In this document: positions 1 to 7,501 of the stretch, one piece after another | Layout of the letters: each line of letters begins with the position of its first letter | Position numbering within the stretch: position 1 is the first letter of the stretch | Assembly: GCA_018334615.1 (NCBI GenBank) | Contig: JAGXLP010000011.1 | Span: forward strand, 1-17,511 | DNA: 17,511 nt | From: Candidatus Bipolaricaulota bacterium | GTDB lineage: Bacteria; Bipolaricaulota; Bipolaricaulia; M55B111 | Reading direction: 5' to 3' | The notes under the pieces: model-generated | Database searches by the model: none | The model's input: the letters and a program-made list of their open reading frames with translations, nothing else | Told to the model about the DNA's origin: nothing | Made by a program: the position numbers and the translations under genes

Positions 1-53
1 GAATTACCGAGTTTCTCACAATCAATTTAGCTCGAGAAGGAGATCTGGTATAA
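1..53 (+). CDS. possible 3' end of an upstream gene (partial)
   Basis: The frame starting at base 3 reads ITEFLTINLAREGDLV and then stops with TAA at 51-53. This could be the C-terminus of a gene that begins outside the window. Another frame also stops at 28-30 (ELPSFSQSI), so the choice of frame is uncertain. The fragment is too short to assign a family. If real, it lies 48 bp upstream of the nuclease gene and on the same strand, so it could belong to the same operon. Confidence 0.3.
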   Translation, partial: ITEFLTINLAREGDLV

Positions 54-101
54 TTGCCAGGTCGTTACCACCCACTTATCAAATACGGGGTAGTTTTAGC
101 A

Positions 102-1280
102 ATGAAATTAGTCGTTACCGCCGATCTTCACTTATCCGAAAGCGAACCCGAAAGACTGGAGATTTTTCGCTGGTTGCTCAATCAGGTAATCGAGGAGAAT
201 GCCGACGGCTTGTTGATTGGTGGGGACGTATTCGACAGTAACCACGATTTTAGGGTGTTAAAGGGAGAATTTCTATCGACACTCAAGGACTTAAGGACCT
301 ATTTTCCGATTGTCACTGTACCGGGTAACCACGATTCCGGGCTAACTTCACGAACCTTTCTCGGCGAAAGAACCAGCATACTCGATGACAGAAACGAGAA
401 GGTTACGCTTTCCGCAGAAGGGCAAAAGGTAATTATTACGGGGCGGGGTTATCATCCCGGAGAAAACGAGGAAGGCAATCTCAGAGATGTTCCGGAGGCA
501 CCGCCCACCGGAACTACTTCTATCTTTCTCACACACGGCAGCCTAATAGATCCGGAACGGGAATACATCTTTAAAGGAATTGATCGCCAGGACGAGGAAA
601 ACGAGCACTTAATATTTCGAAGGGATTTTGACGATTTGAACTACGATTGCGTCATCCTGGGCCACTGGCACGGTTCAAGTCACTTTCAGGGAGAGAAAAC
701 GGATTTTTTATACCCGGGTTCTCTTCTTCCGACAAGTAAAAGTGAACTGGGGGAGAAGTTTTACTGGGTTTTAACTCTCTCAGACGGGGGTAAATTTGAA
801 TTCAACAGAAAGCCAATTACTGCGGATTCTTCCTGGTATTACCGAAAGGAGTCGTTATTTGCCCTCCCGAACTACGGGAAAGAGACCCCGGACAGACTAC
901 ATGAACTGTTGAACGAGGTACCCGGGGACCCCCGTTGTTATCTCATCGTGGAGATCAGAGGATTCGTCTCTTCAAAAGATGAACTGGAGCTCAAAGAGAA
1001 GCTTGATAAAGTAAAGAATAATTTCGAGGGGGACTTTAACGACATCCAGCTTGATTGGAATTTGGTAGCTACCGAAGGGTTCGACGAGCCACTGGTATCA
1101 AACTTTATCAAAAAAATTGAGGAGCTGGACAAATCAGACGTAAACCCGGGGAGCTTTCTGAGTTCTAACGAGAGCCGATACTTGAGTATATTCAGATCCC
1201 TGATAAACGACGAATTCGATGAAATAAAACGAAGAATACTTGAAGGGAGCTTACAGGTTTTTTCAGACAGGCTTGACTAG
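102..1280 (+). CDS. Mre11/SbcD-like metallophosphoesterase (DNA exonuclease family, YhaO-like)
   Basis: This is a 392-residue calcineurin-like metallophosphoesterase of the Mre11/SbcD/YhaO group, whose members are Mn-dependent DNA nucleases working with a Rad50/SbcC-type ATPase. All five metal motifs are visible: DLH at 8-10, GGDVFD at 40-45, GNHD at 75-78, LTHG around 145 and GHWHG at 187-191, followed by the typical YPGS turn near 204. The C-terminal ~180 residues would be the capping and partner-binding part and show no clear motif. I chose ATG 102 because family members begin directly with the first beta strand (MKLVVTADLHL). A TTG at 54 is in frame and has AAGGAG at 37-42, but it directly follows the stop of the previous reading frame. 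The partner ATPase begins 62 bp downstream. Nuclease function is inferred from motifs; the exact substrate is unknown. Confidence 0.88.
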   Translation: MKLVVTADLHLSESEPERLEIFRWLLNQVIEENADGLLIGGDVFDSNHDFRVLKGEFLSTLKDLRTYFPIVTVPGNHDSGLTSRTFLGERTSILDDRNEKVTLSAEGQKVIITGRGYHPGENEEGNLRDVPEAPPTGTTSIFLTHGSLIDPEREYIFKGIDRQDEENEHLIFRRDFDDLNYDCVILGHWHGSSHFQGEKTDFLYPGSLLPTSKSELGEKFYWVLTLSDGGKFEFNRKPITADSSWYYRKESLFALPNYGKETPDRLHELLNEVPGDPRCYLIVEIRGFVSSKDELELKEKLDKVKNNFEGDFNDIQLDWNLVATEGFDEPLVSNFIKKIEELDKSDVNPGSFLSSNESRYLSIFRSLINDEFDEIKRRILEGSLQVFSDRLD

Positions 1281-1342
1281 ATAAATTACAGCTAAGTACC
1301 TCCGGAGTGAGATTTTTCGACAAGTGTTGGTGACTTTTAACG

Positions 1343-3865
1343 ATGAAGATAACACAAATCAGCGTAGATAATTACGGGCCACTTGGGGTTATAAATTGGG
1401 ACGTTCCGGAGGTCGGGGTAGTTTACGACGACAATATGACAGGTAAAACCTCTCTAGTTGACGTTCTGGTCCGCCAACTATTCATCCCCCAGGAAGGATC
1501 CAAACTTTTCGAGGATTACCAACGTTTCACCACCGATAGTTCTGAAAAATCCAGGTCTATAACCATAGAGATAGAAAAAGACGGGAGGAACTTTCTCTTC
1601 GGAACCGAGGATTCAAACAACGAACTTAAGGATCTCTTTGGTTGGGCAGAAGAAGCTCTCTTCCGCTTGCTTTGTATCAGAGAGGGTGATAATCGACTTG
1701 TGACTGGCAGCTGGGATCGGAGGTCCGTCTTCAACGCGGCAGCATCGCTGATATCGGGTGTAGGGACGGAAAAAGTAGACCTTATAGATAAGGACCTTAG
1801 GGAAGAATTCAGAATCACAAAAGGGAACAACTGGAGCAACCGAAAGGGTACCGCTCCCCCTAAAATAAAAAATAAAATAGAAGAAGAGATAGTGCCTTTC
1901 CTGGATGATTTTCATAACGCGGAGAAAAAACTTCACCTGGCCAAGGAAAAGAGGTCTGAAATTGACAGACTGGAAAAAAAGCTAGAGGAAAAAACTGAAA
2001 AGGAAAAGAAACTCGAACAGAAGCTTAATCTGGTCCGGGCGAAAAAGCTCAAAGAAAAAGTCGATAAACTCCGGAGGTTAAGTAAAAAAAGAGAGGAGTT
2101 CACCAGGATTTCAAACGAAGACGAAGAGGAATGGAGAGAAGCAAAGGAACAGCTCGAAAGGGCCCGGGAAAAGCTGCTCGAAAAGGACTACCAGGGAAAG
2201 ACACTCGAGGAAAGGAAAAAAGCGGTCAAAAGTAAGCGAGAGGAGAAGGAAAAGTTGTTAAACGTCGACCTGAACGAAAAAATACGCTCCCGCAGAGAAA
2301 GACTCCAGAATCTGGAAGAAAGGGAGCAAAGTATTCTTGAAAAAATTGAGGAAACCAGGGGGGGAGCAATTGAATCCCTCAAACGGGAAGTCAGGGAGCC
2401 ACTCAAGAGGTTGGCAAAAGAAGAGGAAAAACTTCATGGCTTGACTTTTTGGGAACAACAAGGGTCCCTGTTGACCTGGATCTCCGTCGTACTCATAGTG
2501 GCCGGCGGCGCTGCGACCGTGGTTCTACCCTGGCCGGTAGCTTTCATTTCTTTACTCGGACTCGGCCTTCTGGCTCTGACGAAAAGAAGGATCGGCCGTC
2601 TGGACAATTTAAACAGAAAAATCGACTCCTTGAAAGACGAGATAAGGAAAAACTTCAACGCCGAATTTGGGGATCTTTTTCACCGTCCCCTTAGCGACGT
2701 GGAAAACATAGAGGAGATCCTCGAAGAGATACCAGGTCGGGTCGAGCAAAACATAAAAAACACAAATAACTTTCAGAACATAGAAAAGGAAAAACGTGAA
2801 CTCAAGAGAAAGCTGGAAGAGCTAGAGAAAGAGAAGGAACGGCTACCCGAAAAAATTGAGAATCTTAAAGCGGAGGCAAAGAAGCTCGAGGAGAGCATCG
2901 GGGAGGCAAACGTTCAGAAAAAAAGAAATAAGGAGACCTTAAACGACCTAAGGGATAAAACGAACTTGCCCGACCTAGCGACCCTGCAAAAACGTCTCGA
3001 GGAGAAAAACAATCTGGAAAGCCAAATAAAGGAGACAAAGGCAGTGCTGACAAACGAGCTAAACACTGAGTCTTCCGACCTGAAGGACTTAATGGGTTCC
3101 GCCGAAAAGAAGATAAATGAACTCAGAAAGGACAAAGGCATCGAGGCAAAGGAAGGCTCCGGGGTTCTCGATGACCCGGAAGGAGATGCCGAGGGACTGG
3201 GTACCAAACTGGAAGAACTAAAGAGCGAAATTGAAAGGTTGCGGAAGGAACTAAGAGAAAAACGTAGAGAGCTAGAGGACCTCAGAGGAAAGTTATCCCA
3301 ATTCAATGTCGATCTGGAAAACCCGGCGGAGCTTTTCCATAAAAAAATGGATGCCGAAGAAAACTTGCGGAGATTTGCCCTGGATAGAATTGCAGGAAGC
3401 CTGGCCAGGAAAACCTTTGATGAAGTCTCCAGCAGCTACCTGAACAGTCTGGATCGTTATATATCCGGAAAAGGAGTCGGCAGGACCGTGGAAGAGCTTT
3501 TCGGGGAAGTCATGGGTCATCGATTCAAACTTCAGTTTAACTTCGAAACCAACCAGTTCGTAATTGATGAAAACGGGTTAACTTATCCCGAGACTGATCT
3601 CAGCAGCGGGGGCAGGAAGCACCTGTTTTACTCCACCCGACTGGCACTCGTAGAGAGGATTGTTCCGGAGTCAGCCTTTCTTATACTGGACGACCCTTAT
3701 TTGTTTTACCAAAAAGAGAGAAAAAAGAAGGCAATTAAACAGTTAAAGGCTTTCATAGACAGCGGATGGCAGGTCCTATGTTTCACTGTAGACGATCAGA
3801 CCCGCGACGCTATGGTGAGTGAACTTAACGCCGAAGAGTTTTCGATAGAAAATATGGAGGTCTAA
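1343..3865 (+). CDS. Rad50/SbcC/YhaN-like AAA ATPase with long coiled coil and central membrane hairpin
   Basis: This 840-residue SMC-like ATPase is the expected partner of the preceding nuclease. The N-terminal half ATPase domain carries an atypical P-loop at 29-36 (DDNMTGKT), with Asp where the first Gly of GxxxxGKT belongs. Lys- and Glu-rich coiled coil fills about 185-365 and 415-700. Between the two coils, residues 376-394 and 399-412 form two hydrophobic segments joined by a PWP turn, predicted to be a membrane hairpin. There is no CxxC zinc hook. The C-terminal half domain has an ABC signature (LSSGG, 753-757) and a Walker B (FLILDD, 779-784) with Asp rather than the usual catalytic Glu. 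The expected H-loop His is absent after the following strand (CFTVDDQ). The central membrane segments and domain order resemble B. subtilis YhaN, which pairs with YhaO. The ATG has only a weak ribosome site (GGTGA at 1330). Membrane tethering is inferred. Confidence 0.82.
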   Translation: MKITQISVDNYGPLGVINWDVPEVGVVYDDNMTGKTSLVDVLVRQLFIPQEGSKLFEDYQRFTTDSSEKSRSITIEIEKDGRNFLFGTEDSNNELKDLFGWAEEALFRLLCIREGDNRLVTGSWDRRSVFNAAASLISGVGTEKVDLIDKDLREEFRITKGNNWSNRKGTAPPKIKNKIEEEIVPFLDDFHNAEKKLHLAKEKRSEIDRLEKKLEEKTEKEKKLEQKLNLVRAKKLKEKVDKLRRLSKKREEFTRISNEDEEEWREAKEQLERAREKLLEKDYQGKTLEERKKAVKSKREEKEKLLNVDLNEKIRSRRERLQNLEEREQSILEKIEETRGGAIESLKREVREPLKRLAKEEEKLHGLTFWEQQGSLLTWISVVLIVAGGAATVVLPWPVAFISLLGLGLLALTKRRIGRLDNLNRKIDSLKDEIRKNFNAEFGDLFHRPLSDVENIEEILEEIPGRVEQNIKNTNNFQNIEKEKRELKRKLEELEKEKERLPEKIENLKAEAKKLEESIGEANVQKKRNKETLNDLRDKTNLPDLATLQKRLEEKNNLESQIKETKAVLTNELNTESSDLKDLMGSAEKKINELRKDKGIEAKEGSGVLDDPEGDAEGLGTKLEELKSEIERLRKELREKRRELEDLRGKLSQFNVDLENPAELFHKKMDAEENLRRFALDRIAGSLARKTFDEVSSSYLNSLDRYISGKGVGRTVEELFGEVMGHRFKLQFNFETNQFVIDENGLTYPETDLSSGGRKHLFYSTRLALVERIVPESAFLILDDPYLFYQKERKKKAIKQLKAFIDSGWQVLCFTVDDQTRDAMVSELNAEEFSIENMEV

Positions 3866-4543
3866 TTATATATAGCCTCTTCTTTTTAAACTCACTTCGT
3901 CGTATTTACCGACGATCACGTGGTCAACCAAACTAACACCGAGTGTCTCAAGTGAATCCCCGATCCTTTCGGTTACGTCTATGTCCGCCTCGGAGGGATC
4001 CGAATCCCCACCCGGGTGGTTGTGTGCCAGAATGACTCCGCTGGCATTGTTTTTAAGACAGCTTTTGGCGATCTCCCGCGGCTCAATATGTACCTCGTTC
4101 AGGGAACCCCGAAAAACGGTTTCTTCGCTCAGGAGTTCGTTGGAATTATTAAGATGGAGTATCCTCAACTCTTCCCTTTCTAACTTTTTCAACTCCGGAT
4201 TCAGGTGGTCAACTACGTCATCCAGGCCGAAGATTCTCTCGCCCGGAGATACCTCCTCACGAGCAAACCTCTTTCCCAGCTCAAATACAGCCAGGATCTG
4301 GCCGGCCTTAACCTCTCCGATACCTTTATATTTTTTCAGCTCCTGGATAGTAGAATTAGAGAGGTTGTCCAAATCGAAGTCTCTGAGAACCTCCCTGGAA
4401 ACCTCCAGTACGTTTTTCCCTTCTGTTCCCGATCTAATCACGAGGGCAAGAAGCTCGGATTCACTCAGATAACCGGGACCATGTTTTTTTAACTTTTCCC
4501 TCGGGCGGTCACCCGGAGGCAGTTCTCCTATAGTATACTCCAT
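3866..4543 (-). CDS. radC: RadC family JAB/MPN domain protein (UPF0758)
   Basis: This 225-residue protein has the standard RadC layout. An N-terminal helix-hairpin-helix-like domain (1-100) begins with the family's usual GELPPGDRPREKL and contains KYKGIGEVKAGQI. The C-terminal JAB/MPN metalloprotease-like domain has the intact JAMM metal motif HNHP at 174-177, then S184 and D187 (HxHx7SxxD). The protein was once linked to DNA repair, but its biochemical role is not settled and the old E. coli phenotype was reassigned. The stop codon at 3866-3868 directly abuts the stop of the convergent ATPase gene with no bases between. The start has no good Shine-Dalgarno, and an inverted repeat lies just upstream (4577-4594). 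It is the last gene of the minus-strand block. Confidence 0.92.
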   Translation of the reverse strand: MEYTIGELPPGDRPREKLKKHGPGYLSESELLALVIRSGTEGKNVLEVSREVLRDFDLDNLSNSTIQELKKYKGIGEVKAGQILAVFELGKRFAREEVSPGERIFGLDDVVDHLNPELKKLEREELRILHLNNSNELLSEETVFRGSLNEVHIEPREIAKSCLKNNASGVILAHNHPGGDSDPSEADIDVTERIGDSLETLGVSLVDHVIVGKYDEVSLKRRGYI

Positions 4544-4576
4544 TAAATCGAAACCATTAATTTCATTTTGTCAGGC

Positions 4577-4594
4577 ATTTTACAGCAGTAAAAT
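4577..4594. repeat. inverted repeat upstream of radC
   Basis: ATTTTAC at 4577-4583 and GTAAAAT at 4588-4594 form a perfect 7-bp dyad with a 4-base centre (AGCA). It sits 34 bp upstream of the radC start, in the 56-bp gap after the thiamine-binding protein gene. It lacks a following T run on either strand, so it does not look like an intrinsic terminator. It could be an operator or an mRNA hairpin. It does not match the Firmicute LexA box. Confidence 0.45.
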
Positions 4595-4599
4595 CCAGA

Positions 4600-4887
4600 C
4601 TACAGATTTTCCCTTACTGAATCTACCTTTCCTTTCAACCTCCCGGTCCTATCAGCATGGTCGTCTATCTTTATATGTGTCTCAACCCTCTCGTGATCCT
4701 GTTTTAGTCGGTGGTGACATTTCTTTATCGTACTCATCACTTCGTCCCAGTCGCCCTCGATGATTGTTCCCATCGCTGTAAGCTGATGATCCAGCCCGCT
4801 GGCTTCAATGATCTCTTTGACCTTGGCAATTTCTTCTCCCAGTCCACTCGACTTACCTGCCGGATAAGTATCGAACTCCACAATCAC
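4600..4887 (-). CDS. MTH1187/DUF77 family thiamine-binding protein
   Basis: This small 95-residue protein belongs to the thiamine_BP (formerly DUF77, YqgV/MTH1187) family of ferredoxin-like folds reported to bind thiamine or hydroxymethylpyrimidine. The match is close over the whole length: the N-terminal strand VIVEFDTYPAGK, the central GTIIEGDWDEVMSTIKKCH and the later HIKIDDHADR are family hallmarks. I place the start at GTG 4887-4885 because CGGAGGGA lies just upstream (GGAGGG at 4893-4898) and the protein then begins at the family's normal first strand. An ATG at 4917 would add ten unrelated residues. It sits 75 bp downstream of the 86-residue gene and 56 bp upstream of radC. No other thiamine gene is in the window, so its physiological role here is open. 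Confidence 0.88.
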   Translation of the reverse strand: MIVEFDTYPAGKSSGLGEEIAKVKEIIEASGLDHQLTAMGTIIEGDWDEVMSTIKKCHHRLKQDHERVETHIKIDDHADRTGRLKGKVDSVRENL

Positions 4888-4962
4888 ACTATCCCTCCGT
4901 TTCTTAAGACAGCCCATTTATCCAGGCACGTTTCAGCCAATAATTAGCCCCACCAGATATAC

Positions 4963-5223
4963 TCAATCACCCGCACCGGTCTCATCCGCTTTTTTTCTAA
5001 TCCACTCGAGATGATCCATAACTTGGTCGAGGTTAGCCTCCACTTCTTTTTGGTCTGATAACTCTTCTTCCTCTAAATCTTCCAGACCGGCCACTACGTC
5101 ATCAATTTTTTCAAGAGCCAGTTCCTGGCTTCCCCGTTCAAAGAGTTCCATCGATTCCTGAAGGTTCTGGATGAGATCATTTATTTCCGCTATATCGGCA
5201 AGTTTTTTGGCTAATTTTTCCAT
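4963..5223 (-). CDS. small acidic all-helical protein of unknown function
   Basis: I do not recognise a family for this 86-residue protein. It is predicted almost entirely helical, with heptad-like hydrophobic spacing (LADIAEINDLIQNLQ near the N-terminus), and is strongly acidic in the middle (DLEEEELSD, 49-57). There is no signal peptide, membrane segment or Cys. One Trp lies near the C-terminus (LEWIRKK). Its ATG is only 8 bp after the sigma factor's TAG, and its ribosome site (AGGAA) lies in that junction, so the two are probably translationally coupled. That position would suit a regulator or binding partner of the sigma factor, but nothing in the sequence proves this. The reading frame is intact, and the tight coupling supports a real gene. 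Confidence 0.7.
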   Translation of the reverse strand: MEKLAKKLADIAEINDLIQNLQESMELFERGSQELALEKIDDVVAGLEDLEEEELSDQKEVEANLDQVMDHLEWIRKKADETGAGD

Positions 5224-5231
5224 AGGTGTTC

Positions 5232-6059
5232 CTATTGACTATCCTTTTCCTCTCCTGACCCCTCTTCCAGATGTTCCTTTAACTCATCCAATAGCCGGTA
5301 TTTCATGCGAGATACCTGTCTCTGAGAAGAGCCTATTTCCTCACCAACTTCCTCCTGTGTCCGTTCTTCGTAAAATAACCCCTTGACCACCTGCTGCTGT
5401 ACCTCAGTAAGTTTTTCAATCGCATCCGCAATCCTCACCTTAAACTCCAGCGGAAGATCTTCTTTATGTTTACTTCTTATCTTCTCGTAATCGATGTATT
5501 CGGGGCGCGGGTCGGACTCTCGTCTTTCCTTGTCTATCGAGACATAGGTCATCGAATCCCTGGCTTTCAAAACCTCTTTTATTCCCTCTTCTTCGATGTT
5601 AAGTTCATCGGAAAGCTCTTTTACAGTGGGGAATTCGCCCGTCCTTTGATAAACTTTCTCTTGCGCCTTTTTAACTTTCTTGTTTAATCTTTTCACCCAC
5701 TGAGGTATGTGGACGGAAGGTTGATTATCCCTTACCTGGTGCCGGATCTCTCCCTTGATCAGATGGGTGGCATAGGTAGAAAACTTGGCCCCCTGATTTA
5801 AATCAAAATTCTCGACGGCATTTAATAATCCAATATAGCCGGCCTGCCTTAGATCCTCAAAGTCCAGGCCCGAATGGATAAAGTCTCCCGCTATAGATTT
5901 TACCAGGGGTATGTTTTTTTTAACCAACTTATCCTTTAACTCGGTAATTTGATCCTTGAGTTCTTCAACATCTGAGTCTTCCTCGACCAGTTCCTTCTCT
6001 TCCTGCAGATCCTGAAGCTCTTCAAGAATCTCTTCGTTGGAGCACTCTGATTTTTTCAT
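5232..6059 (-). CDS. sigma-70 family RNA polymerase sigma factor (SigB/SigF/SigG-like)
   Basis: This 275-residue group 3-type sigma factor directs RNA polymerase to a subset of promoters. An acidic N-terminal extension (1-45) precedes region 2 (about 48-112), which has the core-binding and -10 recognition segments DLRQAGYIGLLNAVENFD (69-86) and FSTYATHLIKGEIRHQVRDN (93-112). Region 3 spans 113-165 (IPQWVKRLNKKVKKAQ, then TVKELSDELN), and region 4 with its helix-turn-helix spans about 210-263 (TQEEVGEEIGSSQRQVSRMK). The layout resembles the stress and sporulation sigma factors B, F and G rather than the primary sigma, as region 1.1 is absent. It lies 50 bp after mnmE and is coupled to the 86-residue gene. 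No SpoIIAA/AB or RsbV/W genes are nearby. The acidic tail (EEGSGEEKDS) is unusual. Confidence 0.9.
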   Translation of the reverse strand: MKKSECSNEEILEELQDLQEEKELVEEDSDVEELKDQITELKDKLVKKNIPLVKSIAGDFIHSGLDFEDLRQAGYIGLLNAVENFDLNQGAKFSTYATHLIKGEIRHQVRDNQPSVHIPQWVKRLNKKVKKAQEKVYQRTGEFPTVKELSDELNIEEEGIKEVLKARDSMTYVSIDKERRESDPRPEYIDYEKIRSKHKEDLPLEFKVRIADAIEKLTEVQQQVVKGLFYEERTQEEVGEEIGSSQRQVSRMKYRLLDELKEHLEEGSGEEKDSQ

Positions 6060-6109
6060 ATATAATTCGCCCCTAACTCCTTGACGATACTTTTACCCTT
6101 TGCAGGGTC

Positions 6110-7501
6110 TCATTTGCCCACACAGAATTGTGAAAAGACCCGTTCAAGAATCTCTTCGGACAGGTCCTCTCCCAGCAACTTTCCAAGTTTTTTTCGTCCC
6201 TCCCTAATATCTATCGCGACTACATCTATAGAACGGCCTCGGCGTAAGGCCTCCCGGGCGACTTCCAGGTCCTTCTTTGCCTTTTCAAGCAATTTCTTTT
6301 CCTGAAGATTAAGCAGCACCAGGCTATCATCCTTACGAACTTCTCCGCCCCAGACCAGTTCGGTAATTTTATTCTCAAGGTCTTCCAGCCCCTGACCGGT
6401 TTTAGCAGATAGTTCAATTACGTCGGCCCAATCATCACCTATTTTATCGGTAAACGCCTCCCTGGACAAACTATTCACGAGATCCACTTTGTTCAGGAGC
6501 AAAATTGTTTTCTGGGGGTCAATTTCTCGCGCGATCTCGAGATCCGATTCCTCGATTCCACTATTTGAATCAACGAGAAATAGGGCAATATCGGAACTTT
6601 CACCCTGGCTTTTTGCCCTCTCAACGCCTTTCCGCTCTACCTCTCCTTTGGTTTTCCTGATACCGGCTGTATCGGTAATTTGAAACGGGATACCGTCCAC
6701 TTCAAGCTCGGCTTCTATTGTATCTCTAGTAGTTCCCGGCTTCGAGCTGACGATCGCCCGTTCCTCTTTAAGTAATTTATTCAACAAAGTTGATTTTCCT
6801 ACATTGGGCTGACCCAGGATCGCTACCTTGTGGCCTTCCTTAAGTATCCTACCGTCCTTACTGCTGGCAAGAAAATCTCTTATTCTCTCGCAGAGTTCGG
6901 TCAGCTTCTCCGCAAGCTTTTCCCTGGGAATGACCGAGTTTTCGTAGTCGGGAAAATCTATCATAACCTCTATCTCGGCCAACAAAGACGTCAGGTCTTC
7001 TCTCACGGAGTTGACGAACTCGGAAAACTTTCCCTCCAACCTATCCATTGAAAGTTCCAGGGAAAGCCGCGTCTTGGATTCTATCAAATCCCGGACGGAT
7101 TTAGCCTGATCCAGAGTAAGTCTTCCATTCAAGAAAGCCCTCTTGGTAAACTCCCCGGGCTCAGCCAATCTCGCACCGTGATCCAGTACTAGCTCCAGGG
7201 TCTCACGAATCGGAACTATCCCTCCATGACAGTTTATTTCAACAACGCCCTCTCTTGTATAGGTATTTGGCGCATTCATAACAGAAACCAGGACCTCGTC
7301 GATATCTATTTCTTCGTCGGGGTCCCGAACGAAACCATAGTGAAGGGTATGTGACTCAACCTCCGATAGATCGAGGCCTTTTGGAGATCGAAAAATCCTT
7401 TTCACGACATCCACCGCAGCTGGACCCGACAGCCTTACGATGCCGATGCCGCTCTTTCCGAGGGGTGTAGAAATTGCCGCTATAGTATCCTGATTATCCA
7501 T
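6110..7501 (-). CDS. mnmE: tRNA modification GTPase MnmE (TrmE)
   Basis: MnmE is a cytoplasmic GTPase that, with MnmG, installs the carboxymethylaminomethyl (or aminomethyl) group on the wobble uridine of certain tRNAs. The 463-residue length is normal. The N-terminal folate-binding domain (1-118) begins DTIAAISTPLGKSGIGIVR and includes EINCHGG. The helical domain holds an inserted G domain with G1 GQPNVGKS (230-237), G2 PGTTRD (255-260), G3 DTAG (277-280), G4 NKVD (337-340) and G5 SAK. The C-terminus ends in FCVGK, carrying the essential Cys of the FC[IV]GK motif. Its ATG shares one base with the jag stop (TAATG), so the two are coupled. mnmG, its usual partner gene, does not follow; the sigma factor gene does. 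Confidence 0.97.
   Translation of the reverse strand: MDNQDTIAAISTPLGKSGIGIVRLSGPAAVDVVKRIFRSPKGLDLSEVESHTLHYGFVRDPDEEIDIDEVLVSVMNAPNTYTREGVVEINCHGGIVPIRETLELVLDHGARLAEPGEFTKRAFLNGRLTLDQAKSVRDLIESKTRLSLELSMDRLEGKFSEFVNSVREDLTSLLAEIEVMIDFPDYENSVIPREKLAEKLTELCERIRDFLASSKDGRILKEGHKVAILGQPNVGKSTLLNKLLKEERAIVSSKPGTTRDTIEAELEVDGIPFQITDTAGIRKTKGEVERKGVERAKSQGESSDIALFLVDSNSGIEESDLEIAREIDPQKTILLLNKVDLVNSLSREAFTDKIGDDWADVIELSAKTGQGLEDLENKITELVWGGEVRKDDSLVLLNLQEKKLLEKAKKDLEVAREALRRGRSIDVVAIDIREGRKKLGKLLGEDLSEEILERVFSQFCVGK

Noticed and set aside
54..101. TTG start at 54 for the nuclease, with AAGGAG at 37-42
   Set aside because: The extra 16 residues precede the normal first beta strand of the family, and the TTG merely follows the stop of the frame. 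The ribosome site is a real concern, so the start remains open.
1300..1307. Palindrome CTCCGGAG between the nuclease and ATPase genes as an operator
   Set aside because: The same CTCCGGAG string also occurs inside coding sequence near 2070, and 8-bp palindromes are expected by chance in a window of this size.
6095..6108. Hairpin ACCCT-TTGC-AGGGT just after the mnmE stop, as a terminator
   Set aside because: The stem is only 5 bp and no T run follows on the transcribed strand, so it does not fit an intrinsic terminator; the sigma factor gene probably remains in the same transcript.
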